The notes under the pieces were generated by a model that searched no databases, was not told the DNA's origin, and was given only the letters and a program-made list of their open reading frames with translations. Below are positions 33,680-46,119 of a stretch of 64,000 nt of DNA, piece by piece; position 1 is the first letter of the stretch; the number at the start of each line of letters is the position of its first letter. The position numbers and the translations under genes are program-made. This DNA is from Monomorium pharaonis (lineage: Eukaryota; Arthropoda; Insecta; Hymenoptera; Formicidae). The DNA is taken from positions 6,966,869-7,030,868 of the forward strand of contig NC_050477.1 of NCBI RefSeq assembly GCF_013373865.1, read 5' to 3'.

Positions 33680-36497
33680 TTTATATATTTATGAATTATA
33701 GATCAAATAAATAGATTTTTCAAGTGCATATTTAACTAACTGGAGAATTGATATTAATCCGTACGGTCCGAATACGCAAATAACGCTTGTGGAGCTTGAG
33801 AATTTCTTTAACCTTCAACATCCATCCCTCAAGCACGTGTAGACCACATGCTGTTTACCGCACGCCGCGTAAGTATGTTTGTCAGTATTCGCAATTCATC
33901 CGACCATTCTATGTAAATCTTAAAGTGTAACTCGTTTCCGGGCACTGAAAGTAGATAAACACGTGACTCGAGGAATAACGACGACAATACAATAATGAAA
34001 TTCTCTTTCTTCCTTTCTCCCTCTCTTTCTCTTTTTCCCCTTATCCTTTCTCTTTTTCTTTCATTCGGGAGAATTCCTACCGGAAATGAGAGTTAAATAA
34101 AAGCGTTTAATGTAAATGTTTCACGGCACTTTTACCGTATATGCTGTGTCAGTTGTCACGCAACAGTAGAACTTTCTTGTCTCTTACGGAAACATGTGTT
34201 ACGCGTATGATTGTAATCTTATGTAATATTACCTTCTAATGTGATAACATTATGTATATGTAAAGGGAATAAAAATTAAATAATACTAACTGTATTAAGT
34301 GCTACATATTCAAGTAAAGAAAAGAAGTTCTTAGTTAAGATTGTAATGCATATAAAAGTATACGTAAGATAAGAATTTGCTTAATATTGTGCATATAAAA
34401 GAAGATAATGATTTTTGTAGCAATAGCTAATTAACAATTATTTATTAGTTAATCCTCATTTTGCTTCATTCTGCATGATTTATAGTACTTTATTTTTTCA
34501 TTATTTTTACACAAAGCTGTTTTTTACACAAAGCGAAAAAACATCTTTTACATATTTTTCTCAATCGTAAAAGCATAATATAATCTCTAATGCAATTTCT
34601 TAGGTACAATCCACTTAATATTACAAATACTTTGAATATTTTAAATTGATTAATTGAAATAAAGAATTTTGTTGATTAATCAAAGAATGGTTTAAAATAG
34701 AGATCCCACAATCAAAGGAAAATATGAAATTTTCAAGAAATTTTTTTATCCTTGAAAATTGTAAATTTTCATGAAATTTTATCTCACGTAGCAATAATGT
34801 AAAAATTGTTACCGTAAAATAATACTGACTTTTTTTCTATTGTTTTTTTTTCCAATATCAATTTTTATTATTCTTGCAGCTTTTATTATTTTGCTACAAA
34901 AATGTTCTGCGAATCTTTTGATAGTTATGATCTTAAAGCTCAAGTTTCATTAATTTTACACAGCCGTCGTCTCGTGTAGATGACGGCTAACAACGAACGT
35001 ATCTATAACCTATATCGATGATCACTACGCGATCATTGGACCGTAAAGGAATGGAGGCCACATTGATCTGACAGATCGACTCTCTGTACGGATCCGTACG
35101 ACTCTATACGAATTTATTAACTCGTCTTACCGGTACTGGCGCGTGTAATATCCATTGACGATGTAAATTCGCGCGTATCGATCCATGACGTAACTGTCAA
35201 TTCGATCGAATGGCCGGGGGCGTTGACGAACTCTCCGTGAATTGACAAAGGATTCGGGGCACCGTGTGCGAGTTATACGAATCCGATAACGCGCCTGCGA
35301 GACAATGAGACTCGCGGAAAAAAATTCGGAATGCCCCGCGAATAATAACGCGGCTCCGATAACACGAGCGCCGACAACAGAGGCCTTCTATAATGTCGCA
35401 TTCGTTCTACGTTTCAAAGCTGCGTGCTTAAATGAAATAATCAGTAGGCTGTTTTATATATGTATGTGTGTGTATCTCTTAATCCATTATATTAATAAAA
35501 TTAATGACAGAATTATATCTATGCGTTTTATAATTAATGTATGTGTGATTAATAATATAATTAATACTCTCATTTCTGCAAAAAAAGTAATTTTTTCACT
35601 TTACATTTTTTAACATTGCCTATATGTATATAACTTTAATTATTCACAAATTACATATATATTAATTTTTTCATTTCTTTATTATTAAAAGGCCTTTGAT
35701 TGAAATTAATATCACAAAATGTAATATTAATAATAAAAAATAATCACGTTAAAGAGAAGTAATATATGTGTATAGAGAAGTGTATAATGTTTTATACGGA
35801 ATGTATAAAGCGTTTATTAATTATCTGGTCTTTTTCCGTTGTTCCGTGTTGTTAATGTTGATTCGATCGTAAAATTAATAAAAGAAAAATGATTGATTTC
35901 GTTTTCTATGATATAATGTTACATATGTATATAATATTCAAATTATATATAGATAATTTCAATGTATATGTATATACCTGAGTAGACCAGAGCGATTTTT
36001 CGACGTCGCTCGCGCGGGATCGAGAAGAAAGAGGAACGCGAGCAGAAACACGGCTGTCGATAAATATTACACGGTCATCGGGTTATCGGGGAGCGTAGAT
36101 TGCGATGAACGGGACGATAGGCATTTCTCGGGGGTGTCTTTTTTATTTTTTTTTCATTCGCATCCTCTCCGCCTCCGCGCGAAGGCCGCGCGGCGGACGT
36201 CGAGATGTTGGCGCGGTGAGGGCACGGAATACCTTTCGACGATTATTATCGCGGCCTGCGTCATGTATCATGTCGTACTACAAGCCGTGATGGTGGATAT
36301 ATATGTGTATACATATATACATATATATATGCACAGATTCGCACACATATGCATACGGGATCTTTTGCGGAGGCTAGGTTCCTCTACGCGAGGGCCCGTC
36401 CTTGCGTAAGTCGACGCTTCGGCCCGCGCCGGGCATTATCGACGTCGGAATAAAAGCAAATCGATGGAACAGGCCTGACCATTTGCTATTTGTCGCC

Positions 36498-36529
<32 letters not shown>

Positions 36530-37060
36530 AAGAAAAAGAGAGAGAAAAGCTTCATAAATCTCCATGCGCGAACGACGTGCTCTCCCGAGAGCGGGGAGAC
36601 TTTATGTCATCCGGTCCTTCTGCTGCGAGAGGACCATGCGGTGGAAGGTGAGAGTCTCTCCTTCCCTTCGTTCATCATCGGGTTCCTGTCTCGTAACCGG
36701 ACCGGGGACAGAATGGAAATCGCCCGGTGAAAGCACAATCGCGCTTTCGGTCGCGGTAATAATCCCCGATAACGCGTTCTCGCGCCGTGTAATCGGAAGG
36801 ATTACGACGAGGGGATCGTTCTCCCAACTGCGCCGTTACGTCCACGTCTAGTAATAAAATCAGGATTAGTTTAGAATTAAATGCCTCCATATTAAAACAG
36901 ACGTTAAGCCGTTCAATTTGCCGCAAACGGTACTTCCTTCTTTCATTTACTGCCACGTGTTTATCCGTTCAACATCAATTTATCTTCCATTAAGCATATT
37001 AGACTTTTCACGAATCTGTCTTTATTTAATTAAAATATTTATAAATTTTTTTTTCTTTCT
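33680..37060. other. Gene-poor, largely AT-rich sequence
   Basis: AT-rich at 34.1-34.95 kb and 35.4-36.0 kb. A TATA-type microsatellite lies at about 36295-36332 and a (GA)n tract at 36499-36545. Isolated donor-like sites (CGC|GTAAGTATG at about 33868) have no exon support. Nothing else seen. Confidence 0.5.
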
Positions 37061-37094
37061 AGTTTTTCAGTATATTATACAAATTAATGTGTAG

Positions 37095-37242
37095 TATAGT
37101 GTCCTCGTACAAACTTGTGGCGAAGTTTTACAAGCTGCTTGCCCGAGCAATGACGTATTTCACGATCGCGCACAGTGTCCTTGCGCAAGATGGAATTTTG
37201 TGGATACGAATCTCACAATTGTGTTTTACAAAATGTGTTCCG
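37095..37242 (+). other. Candidate internal exon, Cys-rich in one frame
   Basis: One frame is open from 37095 to the donor CCG|GTAAGTT (intron from 37243). It reads with five cysteines, including TCGEVLQAAC, QCPCARWNF and YKMCS. The upstream CAG at 37070 gives an in-frame stop, so TGTGTAG at 37094 would have to be the acceptor, which is weak. A second frame is also open and begins SSYKLVAKFYKLL, so the coding frame is ambiguous. The stretch also contains a diverged internal repeat (TGTCCTCGTACAA against TGTCCTTGCGCAA). It could be an exon of a small secreted protein or a repeat fragment. Confidence 0.25.
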
Positions 37243-37249
37243 GTAAGTT

Positions 37250-40200
37250 AATTTTCTATTACAAGGACGCCTGATTGCCCGGTCTCATTCCCGGCGTGAG
37301 CGTCGCCGCAATCGTGCTCGTTGCACCGATGCGTAAATTAGCCAGACAGTTTCCTAAGCGAAATCGGCGTCGAAGAACGGTTTATCGCGTAAGGACGACT
37401 TGTCGGAGACCTCGCTCGACAGGATTTAGGAGGGGATCGGCCGATCGTTCCTCGAAATGTCGACCGCCAGTGATCGAGATCACGCACTTCACGGCTGACT
37501 GCGTGTTCTTCTGGGTTAGGGAATTACTCGTGCAGGCGTGAGCGGCAAACACCGGAGGCAACAAAAGTGAAACTCGCAAACTGAGAGGAAGAAACAGAGA
37601 GAGACAGAGAGGAGAGAGACACGTCGCATCGTTCCCGACTTCGCCCGACCTAATCCTACAACGAGAAAGATACGATCTATGCATCATTGTACACGACAGT
37701 CGTTGAAATTATATAAGATGCCATTTTCACTCTCGCACCCGCACAACGGCCACTGCAAAAATGTTAAGCCGTTCTGTAAATCTCTGCGAGAAAATGAACG
37801 GAGAGTAACGATTCATTGTACTTCGGAAACTTAAGAGCTTCTAGAATTGTCATAAATAGCATATCTCAAATTTTAATAGCGGAAAACAAAAGCACATATT
37901 TTTTAAATAGAATGTCATTTTAATAAATTATAATATTTTGTTTTGCTTTGATTTTTGTATTTATTTCATTTTTTCACTTCAAATAATTCAAATGTGAATT
38001 TAATTCTCAAGATATTGAGAATCAATTTATTTGATTCAAACACTCTTCTTTCTTTTTTTTAAACTAAGATACTTCTTGGTCAATCGAGTTTGATACAATG
38101 TTGTATCCGAAAGTAGAAAGTAAGAAAATAATGATTTCCTGCACAATACCTGTGCTAAAGAAGGAGTGTAAATTTGTCGTAGAAGTTTGAAAAAGTCAGC
38201 AGAAGGAAATACTCCGTAGAGTAGTAAATTACCTTAGCAATCTTTTGTCTTTTCAGTACATCCGTCTTCACGGCCCTATGGTCGGTAGTGTGAGTGCCCA
38301 TGTTCGCGACCCTTATCGCGCCCATCGCGGCGGAAAACGGTAGACGTTTGCTTGAGAACGAGAAACGTACTTTTCCCGGTTCTTTGGAGCTCTCTGAAGG
38401 AGAGAGGAGGGGGAAGAGAATTTCGTCGCGTCTCGCTCGCCTGCAATTTCGCGATCTTTAACTATGTCGGACTACAATGTTCGCCCGTTGTTGCGAGACC
38501 ATACGGCGTCCTCGTGTATGTCGCTCGCACGGAGCGTTCGCATTCACACGACGCGGATTCCCATATCAGATATTCATCTTTCTCCGTGAAAGAGAGAGGG
38601 AGAGAGAGAAAGAGAGAGATTTTGCCATCGAAGACGACGCCATTGTGCGTCCCAGCCCCCGTTGCCATAATTCCGTGGGACTCTCTCGTTACGAAATGCC
38701 ACCACGGGGTCCCGATGCTTCCGTCCGTGCATTGTGTCACGGGCGTATGAAATTCAGTCGGTGTCGCAAGATAGAACAGCCCACTCTCGATGTTCCGTAA
38801 CGGTAGTAAAGCAGCAGCGACAGCGGTAATTTTATGTTGCCTTGGTATAATACCAAAGTCCCCGAGGCGCGTGCGCGCGGAGAAAAAAGTTACATAAAAC
38901 ACGTAGGAGATATGAACAATATAAGGGCATGTGCACGAGCGTGAAAGCGCATTTCGGTACGACGAGCAGCGCGCGCGAGCGTAAAATGAACGGATGGATA
39001 ACGAAGGTCAGAACAGAAAGCTAATTATTAAAGCAAGCAAAGTTACTTATTGTTTACCTGAATGCACACGAGATGGCGACGACCGATACGGATGTCGAGG
39101 CAAACGAGCAGTTGTATAAGCGAAACGTAATGGAAATATTAATTCGCACGCATACGCTTAATGAGGCGTAATTGTGAGCGGCGGGAAATAATAGTGTAAT
39201 ATTTACGTAACGTCGCCGCTATTCAATCAGCCGTGCGAAGCAGCTCTCTTTCCTCGTAAATAACGACGAACGCGTTGCTGTCTCCGGGGAAGCGCGTCAA
39301 AGCGATACACAACTTGCCGTATTGTTTTGTACACCTTTCGCATTCCGAGAGAAATCAATGGGATAGGTGCCGTGTCATTGAGCGGCGTCAAAAAGTATCG
39401 GTTGTTTCAGAAAGAGACCTAAGAAAGTGTTCTTTGCGTAAATGACACTAAATTATGCAAACACGCCGCTTATCGCGGGATCTAAGGAGCCTACTGATCA
39501 CTGAGATCCGAGTGTAACGGAGTGACTTTACAGGCTCTGAAACAGGTTCGGTAAGTCCGAGATAAGTCCCGGTAGATCCTCCAAAACAAGCACGTCTGTC
39601 ACCCTATTCTTAGGGTCGGTTAAGATCGGCCGTACAAAAATATCGTAAGAATAGCCCGCTAACGAGAGTTTCGCACAAATCAACCTCGGGTAGATCGGCC
39701 GCGCGATTAGTTAATTCCGGCGACGGTAGGCGCAATTACCCAACGATCGTGCCGCTCGCGCGCGAATCGCGAAGGTGAGACCTCCGATAGCGCAGCGTTA
39801 GCGATGCAGCGCGCGTTGCAACGGCGACGGGACACATTGGGATCGTAATGTCGCGGGACAGTGACATAGCGTCGGGAATGCCGCGCGACCTTAGCTCCGA
39901 GAGGGATAGAGGGGTGGAGGGTGGCGGGCAGGGAAGACTGATTTATAACGATTTTAATAGAAATAAAGGTGCACTTCGCGCACGGAGATAACACCCGGCG
40001 ACAATGACGCATCGCCGGGAATGCATTTGGCGCCTTTTCAGCGCGCGCGTCCCGCGCGAAATTTCCATTTTCGCGCTTGTCGCGAGGAAATCAGAGAAAC
40101 GCGGCCGGAGAACCGAAAGAAACGAGATACAAACGCTCGCGCGGTTGCGGTCTTCGCGTCGCCGCGACGCTGACTAAATCACCCGCGAGAATCTCTCGCG

Positions 40201-41920
40201 ATGCTGAATGTTGCACGTGCGAGTTGGGAAAGCCAAAGATCATGTACCTTGAAATTCTCCGATTTTTAATTATCCGTACGGGATACAGAATCCTGCGGTT
40301 GCATTGCAGCAGCACTAATCTTGGATATTGCAGTGCAACGCTCTCAGAGAATTTGTTAAAATACAGATATGCAATATAAACAAAATTTCTTTTATGCAAA
40401 ATTGCATTTAAAAACGAGTCAAATATAATTAATATTATAATAATAGATGTTATTAAATGTGCATTGCAGATTCACTTGCAAGTTCACAATTAATTTCTTA
40501 ACTTTTGATTTAAATTAAAAACCTTATCGGTAGAAAAAATTTTTTTTCATTGTAACATTGCAGTAATTTTACAACATTCTGCAAAGGCTTGCAAACGTTT
40601 TTGCAATGTTGCAATATTGTATTAAAATATTTTTACAATCATTCTGTACGAGTAGCGATATTTTATTAGCGTATTTTTAAACATTGAAACACTTTCCTGT
40701 CGCCTCGAGGAATGTTCAAAGCCCGACAACTGTGTATTTAGATCGGTATTAAAGAGAAATTTCTCACATATACCGAAAGTCTCGCATATTGTGAATCTGA
40801 AGAAAGTCCACGAATTTCTCCGGCTTCCGTGCGCGGTATATTACCCGCTACTCCACTTATTCCTCGTTATTATGTGCCGCATGTCCTAGAGAATGATAAA
40901 TGAGGTGATGTAGGAGCGGTCTCGTGCGTTTGCGTATCACCGGCCCGCGTCGTCAGCGTGCGATTATCGTGACCGAGAAAACCGGGTCAGTTCTCCACGG
41001 ACAATTACCGATACAAATGCGCAACAGGTTGGCTGAAATGGGCGCGGCAAGTATCCGCGAATTTTGCCTGTCTTTCGTTTTGAGTAGGAAGCGGATGCCC
41101 TTATGACGTTCGACGTTGCGGGAAACGACGCATAGCAGAACTGTTAACTGCTCATATAACGAGAACGAGTAGAACCTCCGAAGTGCCAGTACAGAGACAC
41201 CACAACTTCATTCAATCTTTGTGCACTTAAGAACAGGAAATGAAGAAAACGTGACTGAAAGGATATGTCGGAAAGATATGTTTTTCGATTGTGACCTGAC
41301 TTAGATATTAAATGTCTTCCATGCGCCATTTTTACGCGATTGTCCATTCAAGTCGCGTGTACCAATGTGATGCACTATAGAGAGTAAGATGTATAATTTT
41401 GAACATGGTATAAAAAAAGGAAAGAATTTTCTAAGTATGATGATTCTAATTTCAGTCGATGTAATAGTCATTTGTTTATTAATCTGGCTGCATAAAAAAT
41501 TGTATAGCAAATTCTTTCTTTTTGTTCAACTTCAAGTATACAAGTGTTCAAATATTTAGACATAAATCTTAACGAGTATGTCAAATAGTGTTTTGTAATA
41601 CTATTATTTCTCTCTTTATACAATGTTTATACTGCATGTTCAGAACTGTACGATACATTTTTTAATACTTTTCAAGAATAAAATAAATCACAAATTGGAT
41701 CATGTTATTTTTTTTTATATTCAGGTGTTAACTAATTCAGATTGTAAGCTTTCTAATTGTACTAATTTAAGTGTTTGTATTTTGTAACCAAAAATAAAAA
41801 AATATTTAAAAAATTCAAAATTGTATCACCTTAATTGTATCCTCTATGATTACTATACTACATGTCGTATTCTACATAATCGTAACTTATCAATCAATGG
41901 TATCATAAAATATTAAAAAA
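37250..41920. other. Gene-poor sequence
   Basis: CpG-rich with overlapping open frames at 37.3-37.7, 38.3-39.0 and 39.7-40.4 kb. AT-rich at 37.85-38.2, 40.4-40.7 and 41.4-41.93 kb. A cluster of TTGCAA/TGCATTGCA motifs occupies about 40295-40625, including an imperfect hairpin at about 40298-40344. No gene is supported. Confidence 0.45.
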
Positions 41921-41928
41921 AAAAAAAA

Positions 41929-42010
41929 TAATGGAGAATTAATAGCAAGATTCTCCCAACGTACTGAACATATCAAGTCGGTTTTTTTTGTTACCTTGAT
42001 TTAAATTTAT
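41929..42010 (+). repeat. 85-bp dispersed repeat, copy 1
   Basis: Begins ATAATGGAGAATTAATAGCA and ends CCTTGATTTAAATTTATGA. It aligns over its length with 42536-42620. The centre holds CCAAC...GTCGG, a slightly broken version of a hairpin that is intact in copy 2. Confidence 0.85.
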
Positions 42011-42535
42011 GATAAAGTATGTAGTTTTATACTCACAAATTCTTAAGCGGCCTGAATGGAAATCGTGGGCCGGGTCAATGTTGTACGCAGCATGGAATGC
42101 GTTAAGATCAAACCGTAACGGCGAGGTGTTGTTAGGAATTCGTTGTTCTCGTGACCTCACTTTCGCCTGATTTGTAGGTGACAGAGAAGCGTGCCCCGAT
42201 TCGAATAATGTATGTAAACGAGAGAGTGCAACGTGACCTTCTCTGCTCCGTAGTCTAAATTATACAGGTTCCTCATCCGTTAACCCCGAAACTTCGAGGC
42301 GACCTATTACGTGGAGACCTCGCTTCTCGTGACTTCCACGAAAGTGAAATACTACATTGCAAACTCGTTCTAACGGTGCGAGCGAATTAATTTGCATCTG
42401 CGACGGGAAAGGAGATATCACGCAATTTTCACCCTCATATTCGTACCGTCACGCATAGTCCGAGCTGCTTGAATTAACTGATAAATCGAAACTCGCTCCA
42501 TGAGCTCCGACTATATATCCCTCAAGAAAAGAAAA

Positions 42536-42620
42536 ATAATGGAGAATTAAGAGTAAGACCCTCCCGACGTACTGAACATATCGAGTCGGTTTCTTTTTTG
42601 TTTGCCTTGATTTAAATTTC
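42536..42620 (+). repeat. 85-bp dispersed repeat, copy 2
   Basis: Direct copy of 41929-42010, with GACGTACTGAACATAT shared exactly. CCGAC at 42564-42568 can pair with GTCGG at 42585-42589. The 525 bp between the copies shows no coding or repeat structure, so the pair could be the remains of terminal repeats or two insertions of the same element. Confidence 0.85.
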
Positions 42621-42629
42621 GAATTAGAA

Positions 42630-44035
42630 GTCATGTAGGAGGCGATGAAAGGGTTAACGGGATGTATCCCGGCGTAGTCGACACGTAAGATCGAAGTTAT
42701 TGATAGGCGAACTAACGGTTGGGAATCCAGTTAAACCTCGTCCAGCAAGCGGAAGAATATCCCGAAATTACGACCTTGATTATCGCCGTGTGTTACATTG
42801 CGCGAGTCCCGCTTCGATCGCTTTATCCTGTAAATCCCGCACGAGTATCACGTACCATAACACGTACAGCGCGCGTATTCGGTTTCACGTGTATGATGAT
42901 TTCAACTAGCCGCGCGCTAAATAGCCGCCGCGAGCGATGAAGCGTTACACACAGCGACGTAAACCACTTCATTCGCCCTTAATACGACGTTTCGTTTCGC
43001 CGGACGGGAAAACGACGACTTCCTCCTTCTTCTCCTCCGTCGTGTTGTCGACTCGGTCCATCGAGTCGCCGCCACGTCGGATGGATAACCGTTGTCCTTT
43101 GCGCCTTGGCCTCTCCCCCCGGGTACCATAGCTAGGGGCCACCCACCGCGACGGATAATTCCCCGTGCAATTTCCCGTGCTTTACGCGAATTAACTAGCG
43201 GCACTCTCGACGCGCGCGCGGCTTGATTAATTGCGACCACGACGGCGCGGCGTTACTTTCGCGTCGCCTATTCTTAATCTCCGCCGCGTCGTATCCCATG
43301 AAATCGCGCCGTAACGAACGCCGATAGAAATAACTGTACTGCAACTATATTAATGCCCCGGCACCGCGCCAGCGTGCACTCTCCCCCCATCGGCCCGTTG
43401 CAAACAAATATATATTTTAAAAAATGTAACAAAATTAAAATGTAATTGCTTGAAGAAAATATAGATACTTGAACAAGAAAAACGACATATTTAAAATGTT
43501 AAATTATATACATAAACCATTACGTAAAAAATGTCAAAAGTTATACAGTACAATAACGTATAAATAAAAATATACATTTATTCCATTCTTCCTCTAATTT
43601 TATCTACTCTAATTAATTTTAAGTAAATAGAACAATCAAGTGAATGTTTTTATTATAGAATTAACTTTAAATTTAACAATTAAAATTAATAACGTACTGA
43701 TGCTAAAACTTTTGTTATTAATATCTATATTAATAACAAGTAATAAGAAAGTCATAATCTAATTTGAAAATGAATATAATTCCAACTAAACTTTTTATTT
43801 CTAATGTACTATTAATTCTTCAATAATAAATATTAATTACTTATATAATTAATCTGTTACTAATTATCGTTTAATAAAATAAAACCGTTAAATATTTGTT
43901 TAATGAAAGTATTTCAGATCGTTCTATATAAGTTGAAAAATTTTTAATCACAATATTGACGTATACTTTAGATTATATTTTTACCTCTGTATGAAAATAT
44001 GTTTAGACTGCTCGTGTATAAAGATTTAAACAATA
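42630..44035. other. CpG-rich then AT-rich unique sequence
   Basis: 42.7-43.4 kb is CpG-rich with frames open on both strands. 43.4-44.0 kb is very AT-rich with no open frame. No gene or repeat boundary found. Confidence 0.5.
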
Positions 44036-44041
44036 TATTCT

Positions 44042-44190
44042 TCCCCCTTGCGACGCAAGGGGGAGGCCGCGCGGCGCAAAGGCGAGCGGGCAATGATGAC
44101 GTTACAGCTGATTTCAATCACGCGTTCCAGCATAAAGGATCCCGGCGAGCCCTTCCGCGTCCGCAGGCGCCGCGGCGTGATGGAAATCAG
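44042..44190. other. Two strong hairpins in GC-rich sequence
   Basis: 44042-44064 folds as CCCCCTTGCG/CGCAAGGGGG with a one-base loop. At 44108-44123, CTGATTTCAATCACGC pairs with 44175-44190 (GCGTGATGGAAATCAG) with a single mismatch, enclosing about 50 nt. AAAGGATC in that loop (44134-44141) is itself complementary to GATCCTTT at 44192-44199. The second hairpin has microRNA-precursor-like arm lengths, but the large GC-rich loop is unusual. Confidence 0.4.
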
Positions 44191-44927
44191 TGATCCTTTC
44201 ACGCAGCGCGCCAGAAGCCCTCTTAAAAGGGGAGCGCGCTCCATTTGCATCTACCGGGCGGTGATCTATAGAGTGCAGGGAAAGATGAATGGTCCGATAA
44301 AGAGGGCAAGCGGCGGTCGGGATGGCCGCCGAGGGGACGAAGGCGGTGATGTTTGAGAGTACTGACCCACGTTTACGATTCGCGCGAGAAAAGCCACTCC
44401 TCTACTTCCTCTTTCGACCCGCGAGAAAACGAATCGGGACACAATTATCGCGCCGCATTGTTAAGATTCACCTACGAACTCCTTCTTACGTATAAGCAGT
44501 CGTAAGCGCGAAAATTCTCTCAACCAACGACGATGCCGGCATTATCAATTACGGAAGCGACAGCCAATAGAGAGAGAAAAAGATGTTGAAACAGATGAAA
44601 TAAAAAGATGAAACTCAAAATGACTGAAAATAAAAATAAAAGTATTATGGAAAAAAACGGTGCGTTTCACACAAGGACCAACAAATGAAAGCTTTATGCC
44701 GGTCAACCATCGGAAGCGCTTTGACTCGTGAATTCTCTGCTAAGTAAGAACTCTCAAATAAAGTTATAAAAAATTGTAAAAGTAGTATGAAAGTTGTGAT
44801 GTTGCAAATTATATGAAATTAAATATTTATTAATTATTACGCTATTCTATTTTTTCTTGTGTTTCGATTTTATTCGCATCATATAATTGGCTTATATGTT
44901 ATAATGTTATCTTTGTTGCAGAACAAA

Positions 44928-45122
44928 ATCCAATTTTTCGAAGACAAGCGTAACTCAAAGATCAAGTCCTTCATCTTCTTCACAGTAACAATATCCAACT
45001 TTTTGGGAAAGAGAGGGATTCAGAGACCAAGTTCATCACCTTCTCGACCAATAATAATATCTAACTTCCCAAAGAAAAAGTGCAATTCAAAAGCCAAATC
45101 TTCCATCTTCTCCATCAATAAT
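44928..45122 (+). repeat. Three diverged 22-codon (about 66-bp) tandem repeats in an open frame
   Basis: Units at 44928-44990, 44991-45056 and 45057-45122 align at the DNA and protein level (IQFFEDKRNSK, ISNFLGKRGIQ, ISNFPKKKCNSK as unit starts). The frame stays open through all three, and CTTTGTTGCAG just upstream (AG at 44920-44921) is a good splice acceptor. The spacing in multiples of three suggests a diverged coding minisatellite or a former repeat exon. No family is recognised and the product would be short. Confidence 0.4.
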
Positions 45123-45321
45123 AATTACTATTGATGGAATTGTGATGGCCGTTCCTCGATATATCCACTTTTGAACCAGGCGTACTTGAAAAGATTATGA
45201 AATCGCGGAGAAGATATCGTAATTAATATCGTAATTAAATAATACGACACGATCACTGAACGTTCTTATAAAGTTTTTCCAAATTCTGAACCCATACACA
45301 TCAAGAAGTTGAATCATTCCC

Positions 45322-45825
45322 GTGACCTTTTTTGGTATAGTTAAAATTCGCAGCACTTGCATGTGTCAGCAGCGCAAGAAAAACGATTCTCATGTATTAC
45401 TGAATAATACTCGCGGCACCTACGGTGACAATTACTGCACGCCCGTATACGCTCATCCGTGGAGCTCATCTCGCGCAGATAACGACGAAAAAAGTGCCGA
45501 AGGCGTCGTGTCCGGGCAACAGAAAAGAGATACAACGGCGGCGCAGTTCACGTACAACGTTTCCTGTTACCTGCTATACCTACGAGGCTGCTGCTACACG
45601 TGGCCGTCCGTTCTATCTCCGGACCGGACAATTTGCTTCGCAACCCCGAGAGATTTATGCGAAGCGGCGAACAGTACGAGTACTGTTACCTTCTGCCTCG
45701 CGGAATCACACGGACGCGAAGGGGAGAGGAGCTCGCGTTCAACCCGTGCAGTTCTCTGTTTCCCTGTTTCGGAACTGCTCGTAGTACTCGCTGGTCGTCA
45801 CGTCTCTCTTGAACTCAATAGATAA
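45322..45825 (+). other. 167-codon open frame, coding status doubtful
   Basis: A long frame that opens with GTG. A second plus frame of 119 codons is open over the same DNA. The product would have many cysteines but no recognisable spacing. No splice context or homology was seen. Probably chance openness in CpG-rich DNA. Confidence 0.15.
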
Positions 45826-46119
45826 CGTTGGAAGGATTGATCGTCTTACGAGACAAGCTCATTATCCGTATCGTTCTTTTTTTTTTAATTTATCTTATAA
45901 ATATTCTCTTCTCATTATTCCGAAATAAATACACAACTTAAAAAATAATTTTTCTATTTATTCTATGCTCCGTTTATTTCTTTTTTGTCCTATTTACCGC
46001 ATTTTTACTTTTCAGTCTATCTATTACATTCTGATCATCTTGTTTTTGTTGCAAGCTAGTTCCATGGCATCAGCATCTTCGCTGGCATTTCACTAAGCAA
46101 ATGCGAGTGCATTAATTGT

